NCBI GenBank assembly: GCA_004347865.1
Contig: QNUZ01000002.1
Location: 1-37,757, forward strand
Direction of reading: 5' to 3'
Length of the DNA: 37,757 nucleotides
Source: Archaeoglobi archaeon
GTDB taxonomy: Archaea > Halobacteriota > Archaeoglobi > Archaeoglobales > Archaeoglobaceae
In this document: positions 24,006-31,229 of the stretch, piece after piece
How positions within the stretch are numbered: position 1 is the first letter of the stretch
Layout: each line of letters begins with the position of its first letter
Program-made: the position numbers and the translations under genes
The notes under the pieces: model-generated
Databases searched by the model: none
What the model was told of the DNA's origin: nothing
The model's input: the letters and a program-made list of their open reading frames with translations, nothing else

Positions 24006-24040
24006 TATTCTCACCTCAGATATTCACCGAGTGATGCAAC

Positions 24041-24052
24041 ATTATAACTTTT
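24041..24052 (-). promoter_or_regulatory. Promoter of the ABC transporter-cfbEDB run
   Basis: On the minus strand AAAAGTTATAAT is a TATA-like element about 36 bases before the ATG at 24005, so there is a short leader with the GAGGTGAG ribosome site. It is the only clear promoter seen for the six minus-strand genes down to 17610. Confidence 0.5.
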
Positions 24053-24149
24053 TCCATTTTTGCCATACAGATATCCTAAATGAGAAAATTTTAAATTTCT
24101 GATTTCCTATTAATATCAATTTTTTTGGACATTTGGATTACTGAGCGCT

Positions 24150-24186
24150 TCTATGCCCTAAAGGGCGAAGCTTCCTTTAAGGGCGG
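24150..24186. mobile_element. IS200/IS605-like end fragment
   Basis: GCCC-taaa-GGGC (24155-24166) followed by GAAGCTTCC and AAGGGCGG resembles the hairpin end seen at 6830 and near 27110. There is no transposase beside it. It lies next to a decayed gene, so it may mark an old insertion or deletion. Confidence 0.4.
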
Positions 24187-24228
24187 TTCGGTTCCCTCTA
24201 TATCTGTTCGAGGCCACTGTGCAAGAAA

Positions 24229-24501
24229 AATTGGATAAGCTTGCAGGATTTCAGAAAACCGGATTGGAAAAAATGGCTAGAATTCACTGCTGAGGAATTT
24301 GATGACTATGCGGAAAGAAATACTGGAAAAATTTCGATACCCTAACAGAACCAAGAAGCTTTTCGGTTTCTCCGGAAAATTCTAGGAAATAGCATAATGC
24401 TGCACACCTCGGGTACGTCTGGGAAGCCCAAGTACTATTTGTTGAGTGAGATCGCACTAAAAAATAATTGGATGCCAGGCATAAGTATTCTATTCTGGTG
24501 A
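24229..24501 (+). pseudogene. Decayed adenylate-forming (AMP-binding) enzyme fragment
   Basis: The 559-base stretch between the transporter and the regulator has no intact gene. One frame reads about 90 codons with a single TAA at 24343-24345. The first part is NWISLQDFRKPDWKKWLEF, and the second holds IMLHTSGTSGKPKYYLLSE, which includes the TSGTxGKPK P-loop motif of AMP-binding (ANL superfamily) enzymes, including acyl-CoA synthetases and LuxE-like proteins. It stops at 24499-24501, far too short for a whole enzyme of about 400-550 residues. It is a truncated relic; TAA is not known to be recoded here. Confidence 0.6.
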
Positions 24502-24540
24502 GTATATTTCATTCTATAGCCTCTAAATTCCTAGAAAGGC

Positions 24541-24551
24541 AAAAATTTATT
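24541..24551 (+). promoter_or_regulatory. TATA box of the HTH regulator gene
   Basis: AAAAATTTATT lies about 28 bases before the GTG at 24574, which fits a leaderless transcript. Confidence 0.45.
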
Positions 24552-24573
24552 AGTTTGTTGCCTTAGTGCATGT

Positions 24574-25095
24574 GTGGATGTGAACAGCATGATCTCCTCC
24601 CTGATTCTGAATGAGAATTTTAGTGAGGAGTTGGAGAACATTGTAAAGAAAAGGTTGAGGATGAGCATTAAGGAGTTCGCTAAGGAGGCGGGAATTCCGC
24701 AAAGCACCCTTTACAAACTTCTTTCAGGGGAAAGAGAGCCAAATTTGAGCACTCTTAGAAGGATTGCCGAAACGATAGTCAGACTTACGAAGAGCTCCGA
24801 TGAATTCGTTGCAGTTATTGCCTCAAGATCTGCGCTGAATCAGCTTACAAGCTATGAGCTCGAGATCGAGGGTAAGAAGGTCAAAGTTAGGGAATATCCG
24901 GCCAACTCCTTTGAAGAAGCGGTCGTTTCTGCTGTTAGGGCAGAAAGAGATGGCGCGAAGGCAATAGTTTGCGCCCCAATCCTCAGCCCTGTGCTTGAAA
25001 AGATTCTTAATGTCCCTATTGTTACAATAATCCCTAGGAATGACCTTCTGGAGTCGATAAGAATTGCCGCAAAAAAAGGATTTTCAAGGGCTTAA
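24574..25095 (+). CDS. HTH (XRE-type) regulator with C-terminal sensing-like domain
   Basis: The 173-residue protein has a clear helix-turn-helix in its first 65 residues: MSIKEFAKEAGIPQSTLYKLLSGEREPNLSTLRRIA. This is a Cro/C1 (XRE) type with an unusually well-kept recognition helix. After a linker, the C-terminal ~85 residues (ELEIEGKKVKVREYPANSFEEAVVSAVRAERDGAKAIVCAPI) form an alpha/beta region of unknown role, perhaps ligand- or partner-binding. It starts at GTG or at an in-frame ATG five codons later. It runs convergent with atwA, overlapping four bases. Similar HTH proteins occur in methanogens, and a role in regulating MCR genes is plausible but unproven. Confidence 0.85.
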   Translation: MDVNSMISSLILNENFSEELENIVKKRLRMSIKEFAKEAGIPQSTLYKLLSGEREPNLSTLRRIAETIVRLTKSSDEFVAVIASRSALNQLTSYELEIEGKKVKVREYPANSFEEAVVSAVRAERDGAKAIVCAPILSPVLEKILNVPIVTIIPRNDLLESIRIAAKKGFSRA

Positions 25096-26828
25096 GCACC
25101 GCAACTTCCGCCCCTATTCATTTTCTCTATCATTCCCTCCTCTTCGCTTGCTGCTGTTACCTCTAAGGAGCAGGTAATCTTAAGCTCCAGTTCTTTGAGT
25201 CTCCTGATCATCTCCTCAGGCGTTCCTATTCCCTCAAGTTTTCCTTGGAGCATCAGAGCAACTCTGTCGCATGTGAGCTTTGTGAATTGCATGTCGTGAG
25301 ATATAATCAGTATAGTTGTCTTGAACTCTTCCCTGATTTTTTTGAGGGTTTTCGCAACTTCTACCTTCGTTACGGGATCCATCGTGCCTGAAGGCTCATC
25401 GAGTATCAGTATTCTTGGTTCTCTGATCATAACCTGTGCTAAAGCAACCCTGTGTCTCTGCCCTTCGCTGAGCTCATCGGGATATTTCATCAGTATCGCT
25501 TCTGCTTCAGCTTCGCTGAAACCTATCCCTGTTAGAATGTCTATCGCCCTGACTCTTGCAAATTCTGATGGTAGATCAAGGCTTATGCTGTCTGTAAGAT
25601 TGTCGAGAACGGTTCTGTGAGGATATAGGCTGTACTCCTGGTGTAGAATTCCGATGTAAGGCGTGGCTTTTCCTCTGCCCGAAATTCCAGGAGCTCTCAT
25701 ATCCACCCAATCGTCACCTATGCGTACATAGACTTCTCCACTTGTAACGTCAGCTATTCCGGCAATTATCCTTGACAGAGTGGTCTTCCCGGAACCGCTT
25801 GGCCCAAGGATCCCGAAGATTTCGCCCTCCTTAACTTCGAAAGATACGCCATCAACGGCTTTAACCACGCCCCTGCTCACGGAGTAATAGTATTTTTTAA
25901 CGTCTTTTAGCCTTAAAATTTCCTTTTCAAGCCTGATTTCAGTTCTAATCTCTTCTTCGCTTACCTGAGCCAGGAATTTCTGTATGAGTTCTTCTGGTCT
26001 GCCTTCGGCCAAAATCTCGCCCTTATGCAGCCACAAAACTCTGTCGGAGAGCTCTTTGACTACTTCGGGAATGTGGGAAGTCAGTATCATTGTTTTTCCG
26101 GCATTCTTTATGTACTTTCTCAGTGTCTCCAGTATTATTCTGGTGTTTTCTGGATCCAAGGTGCCTGTTGGCTCATCTGCCAGCAGTAGAACGGGATTTA
26201 TGGCAATCTGCCTGGCAAGGATAACTCTTTGCTTCTCTCCACCGCTCAGGTCTCTCGCAATTGTAAGAATTCGATGTCCTAGATTTACTGCCTTTAGAAG
26301 CTCCAAGGCTCTGTTTGCAACGTTGTTAGAATACTCTGCCTTTTCGAGTATGTCTCTTCTTGTAGTAGTTCCCACAGAAATCCTGCTTTCGGTTTCAGAG
26401 CTGATGATGGCCTCCATTACGTTCTCAAGAGCCGACTTTTCGCTGAAAAGGGCAAACGTTCTCTGGAGCATTATTCCAACTTTCTTCCTGATGGCCGAAG
26501 CAAGCTCCCTGTCTTCAAGCTTCCAGATATCTATTTCCCTTTTCTTAAGCCTTCCACCACATCTCGGGCAATTTTGGCCGTCTTTGCTCGGCGAATCCAC
26601 CCAGTAGCATTCGGGGCATACCGAGAGAATGTATATGACCCTCCCCTCGGTCGGCTCGTAGTCTTTATAACCCCTTATGAGATGAATAAGAACGGACTTC
26701 CCGCTACCGCTGATGCCAATAATGCCAAGGGTTTCTCCCTCCTTGATGCTCAGGTTGATGTTTCTGAGAGCAAAATTATCGCCAAACTTTTTTGAGACAC
26801 CCTCCAAGCGGATGATCTCTTCCGGCAA
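25092..26828 (-). CDS. atwA: MCR activation protein, component A2 (double ABC ATPase)
   Basis: This soluble twin-ATPase powers reductive activation of MCR in methanogens. The protein of about 578 residues has two ABC domains and no membrane segment: domain one with Walker A GISGSGKS and signature LSGGEKQRVILARQI, domain two with GPSGSGKTT, LSEGQRHRVALAQVM and ILILDEPSGTMD. An insert in the first domain has two CxxC pairs (CPECYWVDSPSKDGQNCPRC), a likely zinc site and a known mark of component A2. I chose the TTG at 26828 because GGAGGTG lies six bases ahead; the frame runs open to a TTG at 26849. It is monocistronic and faces the HTH regulator. Confidence 0.9.
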   Translation of the reverse strand: MPEEIIRLEGVSKKFGDNFALRNINLSIKEGETLGIIGISGSGKSVLIHLIRGYKDYEPTEGRVIYILSVCPECYWVDSPSKDGQNCPRCGGRLKKREIDIWKLEDRELASAIRKKVGIMLQRTFALFSEKSALENVMEAIISSETESRISVGTTTRRDILEKAEYSNNVANRALELLKAVNLGHRILTIARDLSGGEKQRVILARQIAINPVLLLADEPTGTLDPENTRIILETLRKYIKNAGKTMILTSHIPEVVKELSDRVLWLHKGEILAEGRPEELIQKFLAQVSEEEIRTEIRLEKEILRLKDVKKYYYSVSRGVVKAVDGVSFEVKEGEIFGILGPSGSGKTTLSRIIAGIADVTSGEVYVRIGDDWVDMRAPGISGRGKATPYIGILHQEYSLYPHRTVLDNLTDSISLDLPSEFARVRAIDILTGIGFSEAEAEAILMKYPDELSEGQRHRVALAQVMIREPRILILDEPSGTMDPVTKVEVAKTLKKIREEFKTTILIISHDMQFTKLTCDRVALMLQGKLEGIGTPEEMIRRLKELELKITCSLEVTAASEEEGMIEKMNRGGSCGA

Positions 26829-26860
26829 TATTTCCACCTCCAATTCCAAAAGCTATTCCC

Positions 26861-26875
26861 CCGTGTATATTTATC
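26861..26875 (-). promoter_or_regulatory. Probable promoter of atwA
   Basis: On the minus strand AGGATAAATATACAC gives a TATA-like element about 35-40 bases before the TTG at 26828, leaving a leader that holds the GGAGGTG ribosome site. Confidence 0.45.
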
Positions 26876-26975
26876 CTTTGCTAAATTTTCCAAGACTTCA
26901 AAACGATTTGGAAGAAACTGACCCCCTCCCGACTAAAGGCAAAATTCCTTAGGGCGTTCCCCACATCTTTTCGGA

Positions 26976-27120
26976 ACCACATCTGCCATTTGCGAGGCAG
27001 ATGAGGTGGTCAGAGAGACCCGGATATGGGCTCCAACCGTTCCAGAGCCTCCTTCTCAATGTTTAGCATGGCTATACTGTCCTTGTCATCCTCCCATCCC
27101 CCTACTCTGAAGGGCGGGGC
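26976..27120 (-). mobile_element. Relic of a TnpB-type protein and its IS end
   Basis: The minus strand reads 36 in-frame codons from 27120 to a TGA at 27010-27012: APPFRVGGWEDDKDSIAMLN, then IEKEALERLEPISGSL. The DDKDSIAMLNI piece matches the RuvC-III end motif (xDxxAxxN) and C-terminus of TnpB/IS605 OrfB proteins. A stem-loop with an 8-bp stem, one mismatch and 3 more pairs (26976-27007) follows the stop, as expected at the right end. The rest of the protein is gone, and the piece lies between the atwA and mmp3 promoters. The frame upstream has no TnpB-like sequence. Confidence 0.55.
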
Positions 27121-27140
27121 TTTTAGTTGTAAAAATCGAA

Positions 27141-27152
27141 TAAATTAAATAC
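27141..27152 (+). promoter_or_regulatory. TATA box of the mmp3 operon
   Basis: TAAATTAAATAC is centred about 28 bases before the mmp3 ATG at 27175, which suggests a leaderless mRNA covering mmp3 and the tightly packed genes after it. Confidence 0.5.
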
Positions 27153-27174
27153 TGATCTGCCAAATGGTTCGTGC

Positions 27175-28665
27175 ATGAGGATAAAGCTTAACGGGAAGGA
27201 AATTGATGCTCCCCAGAACACCTCCCTCGCCGATCTTTTGCCTGAAGAAGATAATCTTGTCGTTATAGTTCGGGAAAGAAAGGCTCAGGAGAAGTTGACG
27301 GACACCTTCAAATTGAAGATTGGGAAAGAGAGCATAACTCTAAAGGTGGAAAACGAAGCGCTATGGAACTCAGTTAGGGATAAAATTCAGGGATTGGAAG
27401 TTGCGTGGAGAACTAAGAGGGTTCTGGCTTTTGGCCCTTTTTCCTGCGATCTGCAGTGCTCTAAAGTGCAGCACGACTACGAGCCCGGGGAAATTTTTCT
27501 CAGCCTTGCCGGTGGAAGTAAAGAGAGCGCATATCTGATGTTTGCGGTAACGAGATATCAGCTCGGCCACTGCACGGTTGGTGATGGAGTAATCGGAAGG
27601 GTGATTGAAGGATTCAGGGCATTAAGATTTCTCGAAATTGGTGAAAAGATTGAAAAAATAGAGCCAGTCTTCGACAGAGTGGTTTCGGCCGGGATTAAAA
27701 CAAGAGCTGAAATGACCGAAAGAATCCTTGAAGGCGATGAAATCTATTCCCAGGTTACAGTTGGGCTAAAAAAAGAAGTTGCAAATGCATCAGATTACGC
27801 AATGGCCGTTTTGGAGAGAAACCCCAAGGTGGAGGAAGTGACCAACACCTATGTGAGATTTAAAGGTATAGCGGGTATTGAGATAGGGGAAGAGAATCCG
27901 GAGAAGAGGTTTAGAGGAGCTGTTAGTATAAGAAGGACAGGAAAGAACACAGGAGACATCTACATCTATCTTCGGGACAGAATGCCACACAGAGATCACT
28001 GCGTTGTAGGGTTTGTTGAAAGCGGTATAGAGCTCCTTGAAGTGGCTAAAAAGGGCGATAAGATAAGGATAGTCACCAATCCGGGCAGAATAGATCTTGT
28101 TGGTCTAACCCAGCTACAGGCACAGAAATTGCTTGGGGAAAAGGGTATAAGGCAGCTTAGGGAAGGAGAAACGGATGACAATGCGATAGTGGCTTCGCAG
28201 ATTCCCGAAACGACTTTTGAAATTTTATCGAGAGGAGTGGTTACAACCTTCGGTGTTGCGCCCAATAAGATTGTAAAGGTAAAATTATTCCAAGAACTAG
28301 CACCGAAAACGGCTAGCTATTTCAGAATCGCCACCGGGTTGGTGAACAAAAAGGTGGGAAAGCTGCAGGTGTATTTCAAGACAAAAGATCTTGCGGTTTT
28401 TAGGCCGAATGTTACCTTCGAAGAGCCATTGATTCCGGAGAACACCCCAGAGGAGATCGTGAAGCCCGGAGAGATAGGAGTTACAAACATGTCTAGGAAG
28501 CATGCGGGGCTTATAGGCGTGAGATTCATTGAAAGCAGAGATTTTGGACCCACCGCAGAGCGTTTCGAATCCACGAACCTTGTCGGTGTGGTTTTGGAAA
28601 ACTTTGAGGTTATAAAAAATTCAAAGGAGGGGGAAGTGATCTACTTCATGGAGGTAATGGAATGA
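27175..28665 (+). CDS. mmp3: Methanogenesis marker protein 3 (UPF0288)
   Basis: The 496-residue protein matches marker 3 in length and layout. An N-terminal ubiquitin-like domain starts MRIKLNGKEIDAPQNTSLADLL. The middle carries the cysteines of FSCDLQCSKVQHDYEPG and LGHCTVGDG. The C-terminal half has repeated, cyclophilin-like segments (VKVKLFQELAPKTASYFRIATG), the reason it is sometimes called peptidyl-prolyl isomerase-related. Mmp3 is present in almost all MCR organisms and has been found in the MCR activation complex. It heads the marker operon, and its stop overlaps the next start (ATGA). Confidence 0.9.
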   Translation: MRIKLNGKEIDAPQNTSLADLLPEEDNLVVIVRERKAQEKLTDTFKLKIGKESITLKVENEALWNSVRDKIQGLEVAWRTKRVLAFGPFSCDLQCSKVQHDYEPGEIFLSLAGGSKESAYLMFAVTRYQLGHCTVGDGVIGRVIEGFRALRFLEIGEKIEKIEPVFDRVVSAGIKTRAEMTERILEGDEIYSQVTVGLKKEVANASDYAMAVLERNPKVEEVTNTYVRFKGIAGIEIGEENPEKRFRGAVSIRRTGKNTGDIYIYLRDRMPHRDHCVVGFVESGIELLEVAKKGDKIRIVTNPGRIDLVGLTQLQAQKLLGEKGIRQLREGETDDNAIVASQIPETTFEILSRGVVTTFGVAPNKIVKVKLFQELAPKTASYFRIATGLVNKKVGKLQVYFKTKDLAVFRPNVTFEEPLIPENTPEEIVKPGEIGVTNMSRKHAGLIGVRFIESRDFGPTAERFESTNLVGVVLENFEVIKNSKEGEVIYFMEVME

Positions 28666-29441
28666 AGGTTCGATATTTCGTTCTTTCCCCTGATGCGGGC
28701 ACGACGCCAGAGGAGTTAGTTTTCAGGATAATCGAATCTGGTTTTGACGGAATCGTAAAAGAAACTTGCTTCGGGGCAATAATAGAGGGCGAAGATGAAA
28801 GGGTTGACAAAATAGCTGAAATCCTTCGCGGAGAATATTACTACGTTTTTTCCAAGGAAAGAGGTTATTCCATCGGGGATAAGAGGATATGCAGGGCTGA
28901 GCGCGGAGGTGGGGCAAGGACAGGATTTTACCAAATTGAATATGAGTCGGAGTTCCTCCCGCTGATAGCGGAAGCCATAAAGGACTTTAAAATTGAAAAG
29001 ACCAAGAAACCAAAAAATGTAATTGTTCACCCTATCAACAGTTTGATTTTAGCGGATCTGGTCGAAAGAAGCGGTCATAAGCCTTTGACGATGATGACAG
29101 AAATCGCAAAGCTCGTTAGAAACCCGGAAATCGATGCACCACCCAGAAATATAACCACAGAAGACGTGATAAGGGGCCTGAAGTACGCATCAATAGAGAT
29201 GCCCTCCGGTATCAGGGGAAGACTGGGAGTTTGGGACGAGCTCATACAGAATGCGGAGGCCGGATTGGTTGCGAACTACGAATACGCCTTCGGGTGCGCC
29301 GGTTGCACGCACAACGACATGCTTATATACCTGATAAAGCAGAGGGGAATTCCCTTCATAAAGTTGGATCTTCCTAGGAATCAGGAAGAGGCCAAAAAAT
29401 TCGTGGAAGACATTTTCGTATTTCTAAGCAGTTTGGGGTGA
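28662..29441 (+). CDS. Methanogenesis marker 6 and 5 fusion protein
   Basis: The 259-residue protein seems to join two families usually encoded as separate neighbours. Residues 1 to about 115 (MKVRYFVLSPDAGTTPEELV, ETCFGAIIEGEDE) resemble marker 6. From about residue 120, NVIVHPINSLILADLVERSGHKPL, MTEIAKLVRNPEIDAPPRNIT and FGCAGCTHND match marker 5. A cysteine cluster in the second part (YAFGCAGCTHND) may bind a metal or Fe-S cluster. Markers 3, 6, 5, 15, 17 and 7 form a conserved cluster in many methanogens, and this order is kept here. The reading frame has no break, so the join looks genuine. Functions of both parts are unknown. Confidence 0.75.
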   Translation: MKVRYFVLSPDAGTTPEELVFRIIESGFDGIVKETCFGAIIEGEDERVDKIAEILRGEYYYVFSKERGYSIGDKRICRAERGGGARTGFYQIEYESEFLPLIAEAIKDFKIEKTKKPKNVIVHPINSLILADLVERSGHKPLTMMTEIAKLVRNPEIDAPPRNITTEDVIRGLKYASIEMPSGIRGRLGVWDELIQNAEAGLVANYEYAFGCAGCTHNDMLIYLIKQRGIPFIKLDLPRNQEEAKKFVEDIFVFLSSLG

Positions 29442-29446
29442 TTTTA

Positions 29447-30700
29447 GTGGTAAAGGTAGCCCTGCTTTCATGCGGTGCTGAATACAGCGGTGTTTACCAC
29501 GAGATCCAGAAAGCGATCGAAATGGTCGGCGGCGAGCTCGTGATTCCTGAGGTGGATCTCCAGGACGTGAAAGAAGTCGACGAAGAGTTCGGAATAGTTG
29601 TAAAGGGGGGAGATCTGAAGCTGATGATGGCAAGAGCGAAGTCAGTTGCCGAAGAGAGATGCGATGCAGACGCTGCATTTGTAGCAACATGCTTCAGATG
29701 TGCCGAGGGCGCTTTGGTTAGAAATGCGGTCAGGAAATACCTTCAGGATTTCCGGGTTCCGGTTGTAGCGTACTCATTTACGGAAAGAAGTAAGGCTGCG
29801 AACTTTTTGCTGAGGATGGAGGCCCTTGTGAACATAGTAAGGAGAAAGCATCTTCTTGCGAGAACGAAGCATGAAGGGATTACGGTTGGCGTTGATTCAG
29901 GATCAACGACTACGAAAGCCGTTGTTATGATAGACAACGAAATCATTGGCGCAGCTTGGCGACCTACGGTCGACATAATTGAAACCGCAGATAAGGTTCT
30001 TGAGGAGGCACTAACAAAGGCGGGAGTGAAGTTGTCTGAAGTTGAAGTGATTGGGACCACTGGCTACGGCAGATTTCTGATTGGAAAGCATCTGAACGCT
30101 GGAATAATTCAGGATGAAATCACTGTTGGAGCAAAGGGTGCAACCTTTCTTGCGGGAAAGCAGAGGGGTGATGTGACGATCCTTGATATAGGCGGAATGG
30201 ACAACAAGGCAATAACAGCCCATGACAGCATTCCAGACAGCTTTACGCTCGGAGGAATCTGCGCGGGTTCTTCAGGAAGATTTTTGGAAACAACTGCGAG
30301 AAGGCTCGGGGTTGACATAATGGAGTTTGGAGAGATGGCGACTCGAGGAGATTACAGAAAGATAAGGATGAACTCATACTGCATAGTTTTCGGAATGCAG
30401 GATCTGACCACGGCTCTAGCTGGCGGAGCAAAGGCCGAGGATGTTGCAGCAGCTGCATGCAGGAGCGTTATAGACCAAATTGTGGAGCAGCAGCTTCAGG
30501 AGATAACGCTCAGAGAACCCATAATCGAGGTTGGCGGTACCTCGCTGCTGAAGGGACTTGTAAAGGCCGTAAGAGAGGCATTGGGAATGGAAGTGATCGT
30601 ACCAAAGTTCTCGCAGTTTGCCGTTGCAACGGGAATGGCCTTCGTAGCTTCAGGAGTGAGGGGGGAATCGAAATATGAGGTTAGCAGTAGAGTCGCCTGA
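29447..30700 (+). CDS. mmp15: Methanogenesis marker protein 15 (BadF/BcrA-type ATPase)
   Basis: A protein of about 417 residues has an N-terminal ~145-residue region with VALLSCGAEYSGVYHEIQKA and the cysteine motif FVATCFRCAEGA. It is followed by an ASKHA ATPase domain starting GVDSGSTTTKAVVMID, with TTGYGRFLIG, DIGGMDNKAI and GGICAGSSGRFLE. The last holds the conserved Cys that bridges a [4Fe-4S] cluster in the 2-hydroxyacyl-CoA dehydratase activator family. ATP-driven electron transfer is therefore a reasonable guess. I chose the GTG at 29447, five bases after GGGGTGA; a GTG at 29438 is also in frame. It overlaps mmp17 by 26 bases. Confidence 0.87.
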   Translation: MVKVALLSCGAEYSGVYHEIQKAIEMVGGELVIPEVDLQDVKEVDEEFGIVVKGGDLKLMMARAKSVAEERCDADAAFVATCFRCAEGALVRNAVRKYLQDFRVPVVAYSFTERSKAANFLLRMEALVNIVRRKHLLARTKHEGITVGVDSGSTTTKAVVMIDNEIIGAAWRPTVDIIETADKVLEEALTKAGVKLSEVEVIGTTGYGRFLIGKHLNAGIIQDEITVGAKGATFLAGKQRGDVTILDIGGMDNKAITAHDSIPDSFTLGGICAGSSGRFLETTARRLGVDIMEFGEMATRGDYRKIRMNSYCIVFGMQDLTTALAGGAKAEDVAAAACRSVIDQIVEQQLQEITLREPIIEVGGTSLLKGLVKAVREALGMEVIVPKFSQFAVATGMAFVASGVRGESKYEVSSRVA

Positions 30701-31229
30701 TGAAGAAGGTAAAATGGCATACGAGAGGACAATAAGCACTGTGCTTGCAGAATCAACAATTAAGGGGCTAATGAGGAGTGTTTACGCTTACGGAGATCCA
30801 AGAGAACCCGTATTCATTCTTATAATTCAGCTTGCGAGGGGTGGAGGGGTTTTGAGGTTCTCAGAGGTTGTTACGATGAAACCCGCTAGGGATGGCGTCA
30901 TCGTTGTTTGCGAGAACGACAAGCTAATGCCAGAAGTTTTGAGGATTCTTTGGAAAAAATACGGCAGAGAAAAGGTGGAACAGCTGAGCAGATACGAGAT
31001 AATGGTTAAAGACCAAATCGGTGAGGATGTGCTTAACGAAGTGGTTTACGATCCGGAGAAGGAGCTTATGGTCGGTCTGATGGACGTAATTCTGAGAATA
31101 GTACCCGAAGGCTTCAGAGTCAGGCGATATATTAGAAAAGATGACATAATCGCTGTAATCGCCTCCGAGGATCCGATAAAGAATGAATGGGTTGAAAAGG
31201 CCTTAAGGCTTATGGAGGAAAAGCTATGA
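30675..31229 (+). CDS. mmp17: Methanogenesis marker protein 17
   Basis: The 184-residue protein matches marker 17 by size and position between mmp15 and mmp7. It starts MRLAVESPDEEGKMAYERTIS, continues VYAYGDPREPVFILIIQLARGG and VRRYIRKDDIIAVIASEDPIK, and lacks cysteine motifs of note. Mmp17 has been found in the ATP-dependent MCR activation complex, with Mmp3, Mmp7, McrC and component A2. It overlaps mmp15 by 26 bases and mmp7 by four (ATGA), so the three are translated together. Confidence 0.85.
   Translation: MRLAVESPDEEGKMAYERTISTVLAESTIKGLMRSVYAYGDPREPVFILIIQLARGGGVLRFSEVVTMKPARDGVIVVCENDKLMPEVLRILWKKYGREKVEQLSRYEIMVKDQIGEDVLNEVVYDPEKELMVGLMDVILRIVPEGFRVRRYIRKDDIIAVIASEDPIKNEWVEKALRLMEEKL

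Noticed and set aside
24229-24501. A short gene using a recoded TAA codon.
   Set aside because: TAA recoding is not known in this setting (pyrrolysine uses TAG). The remainder of the enzyme is missing, so decay is simpler.
30011-30759. Minus-strand ORFs inside mmp15.
   Set aside because: They are antisense shadows of a conserved gene.
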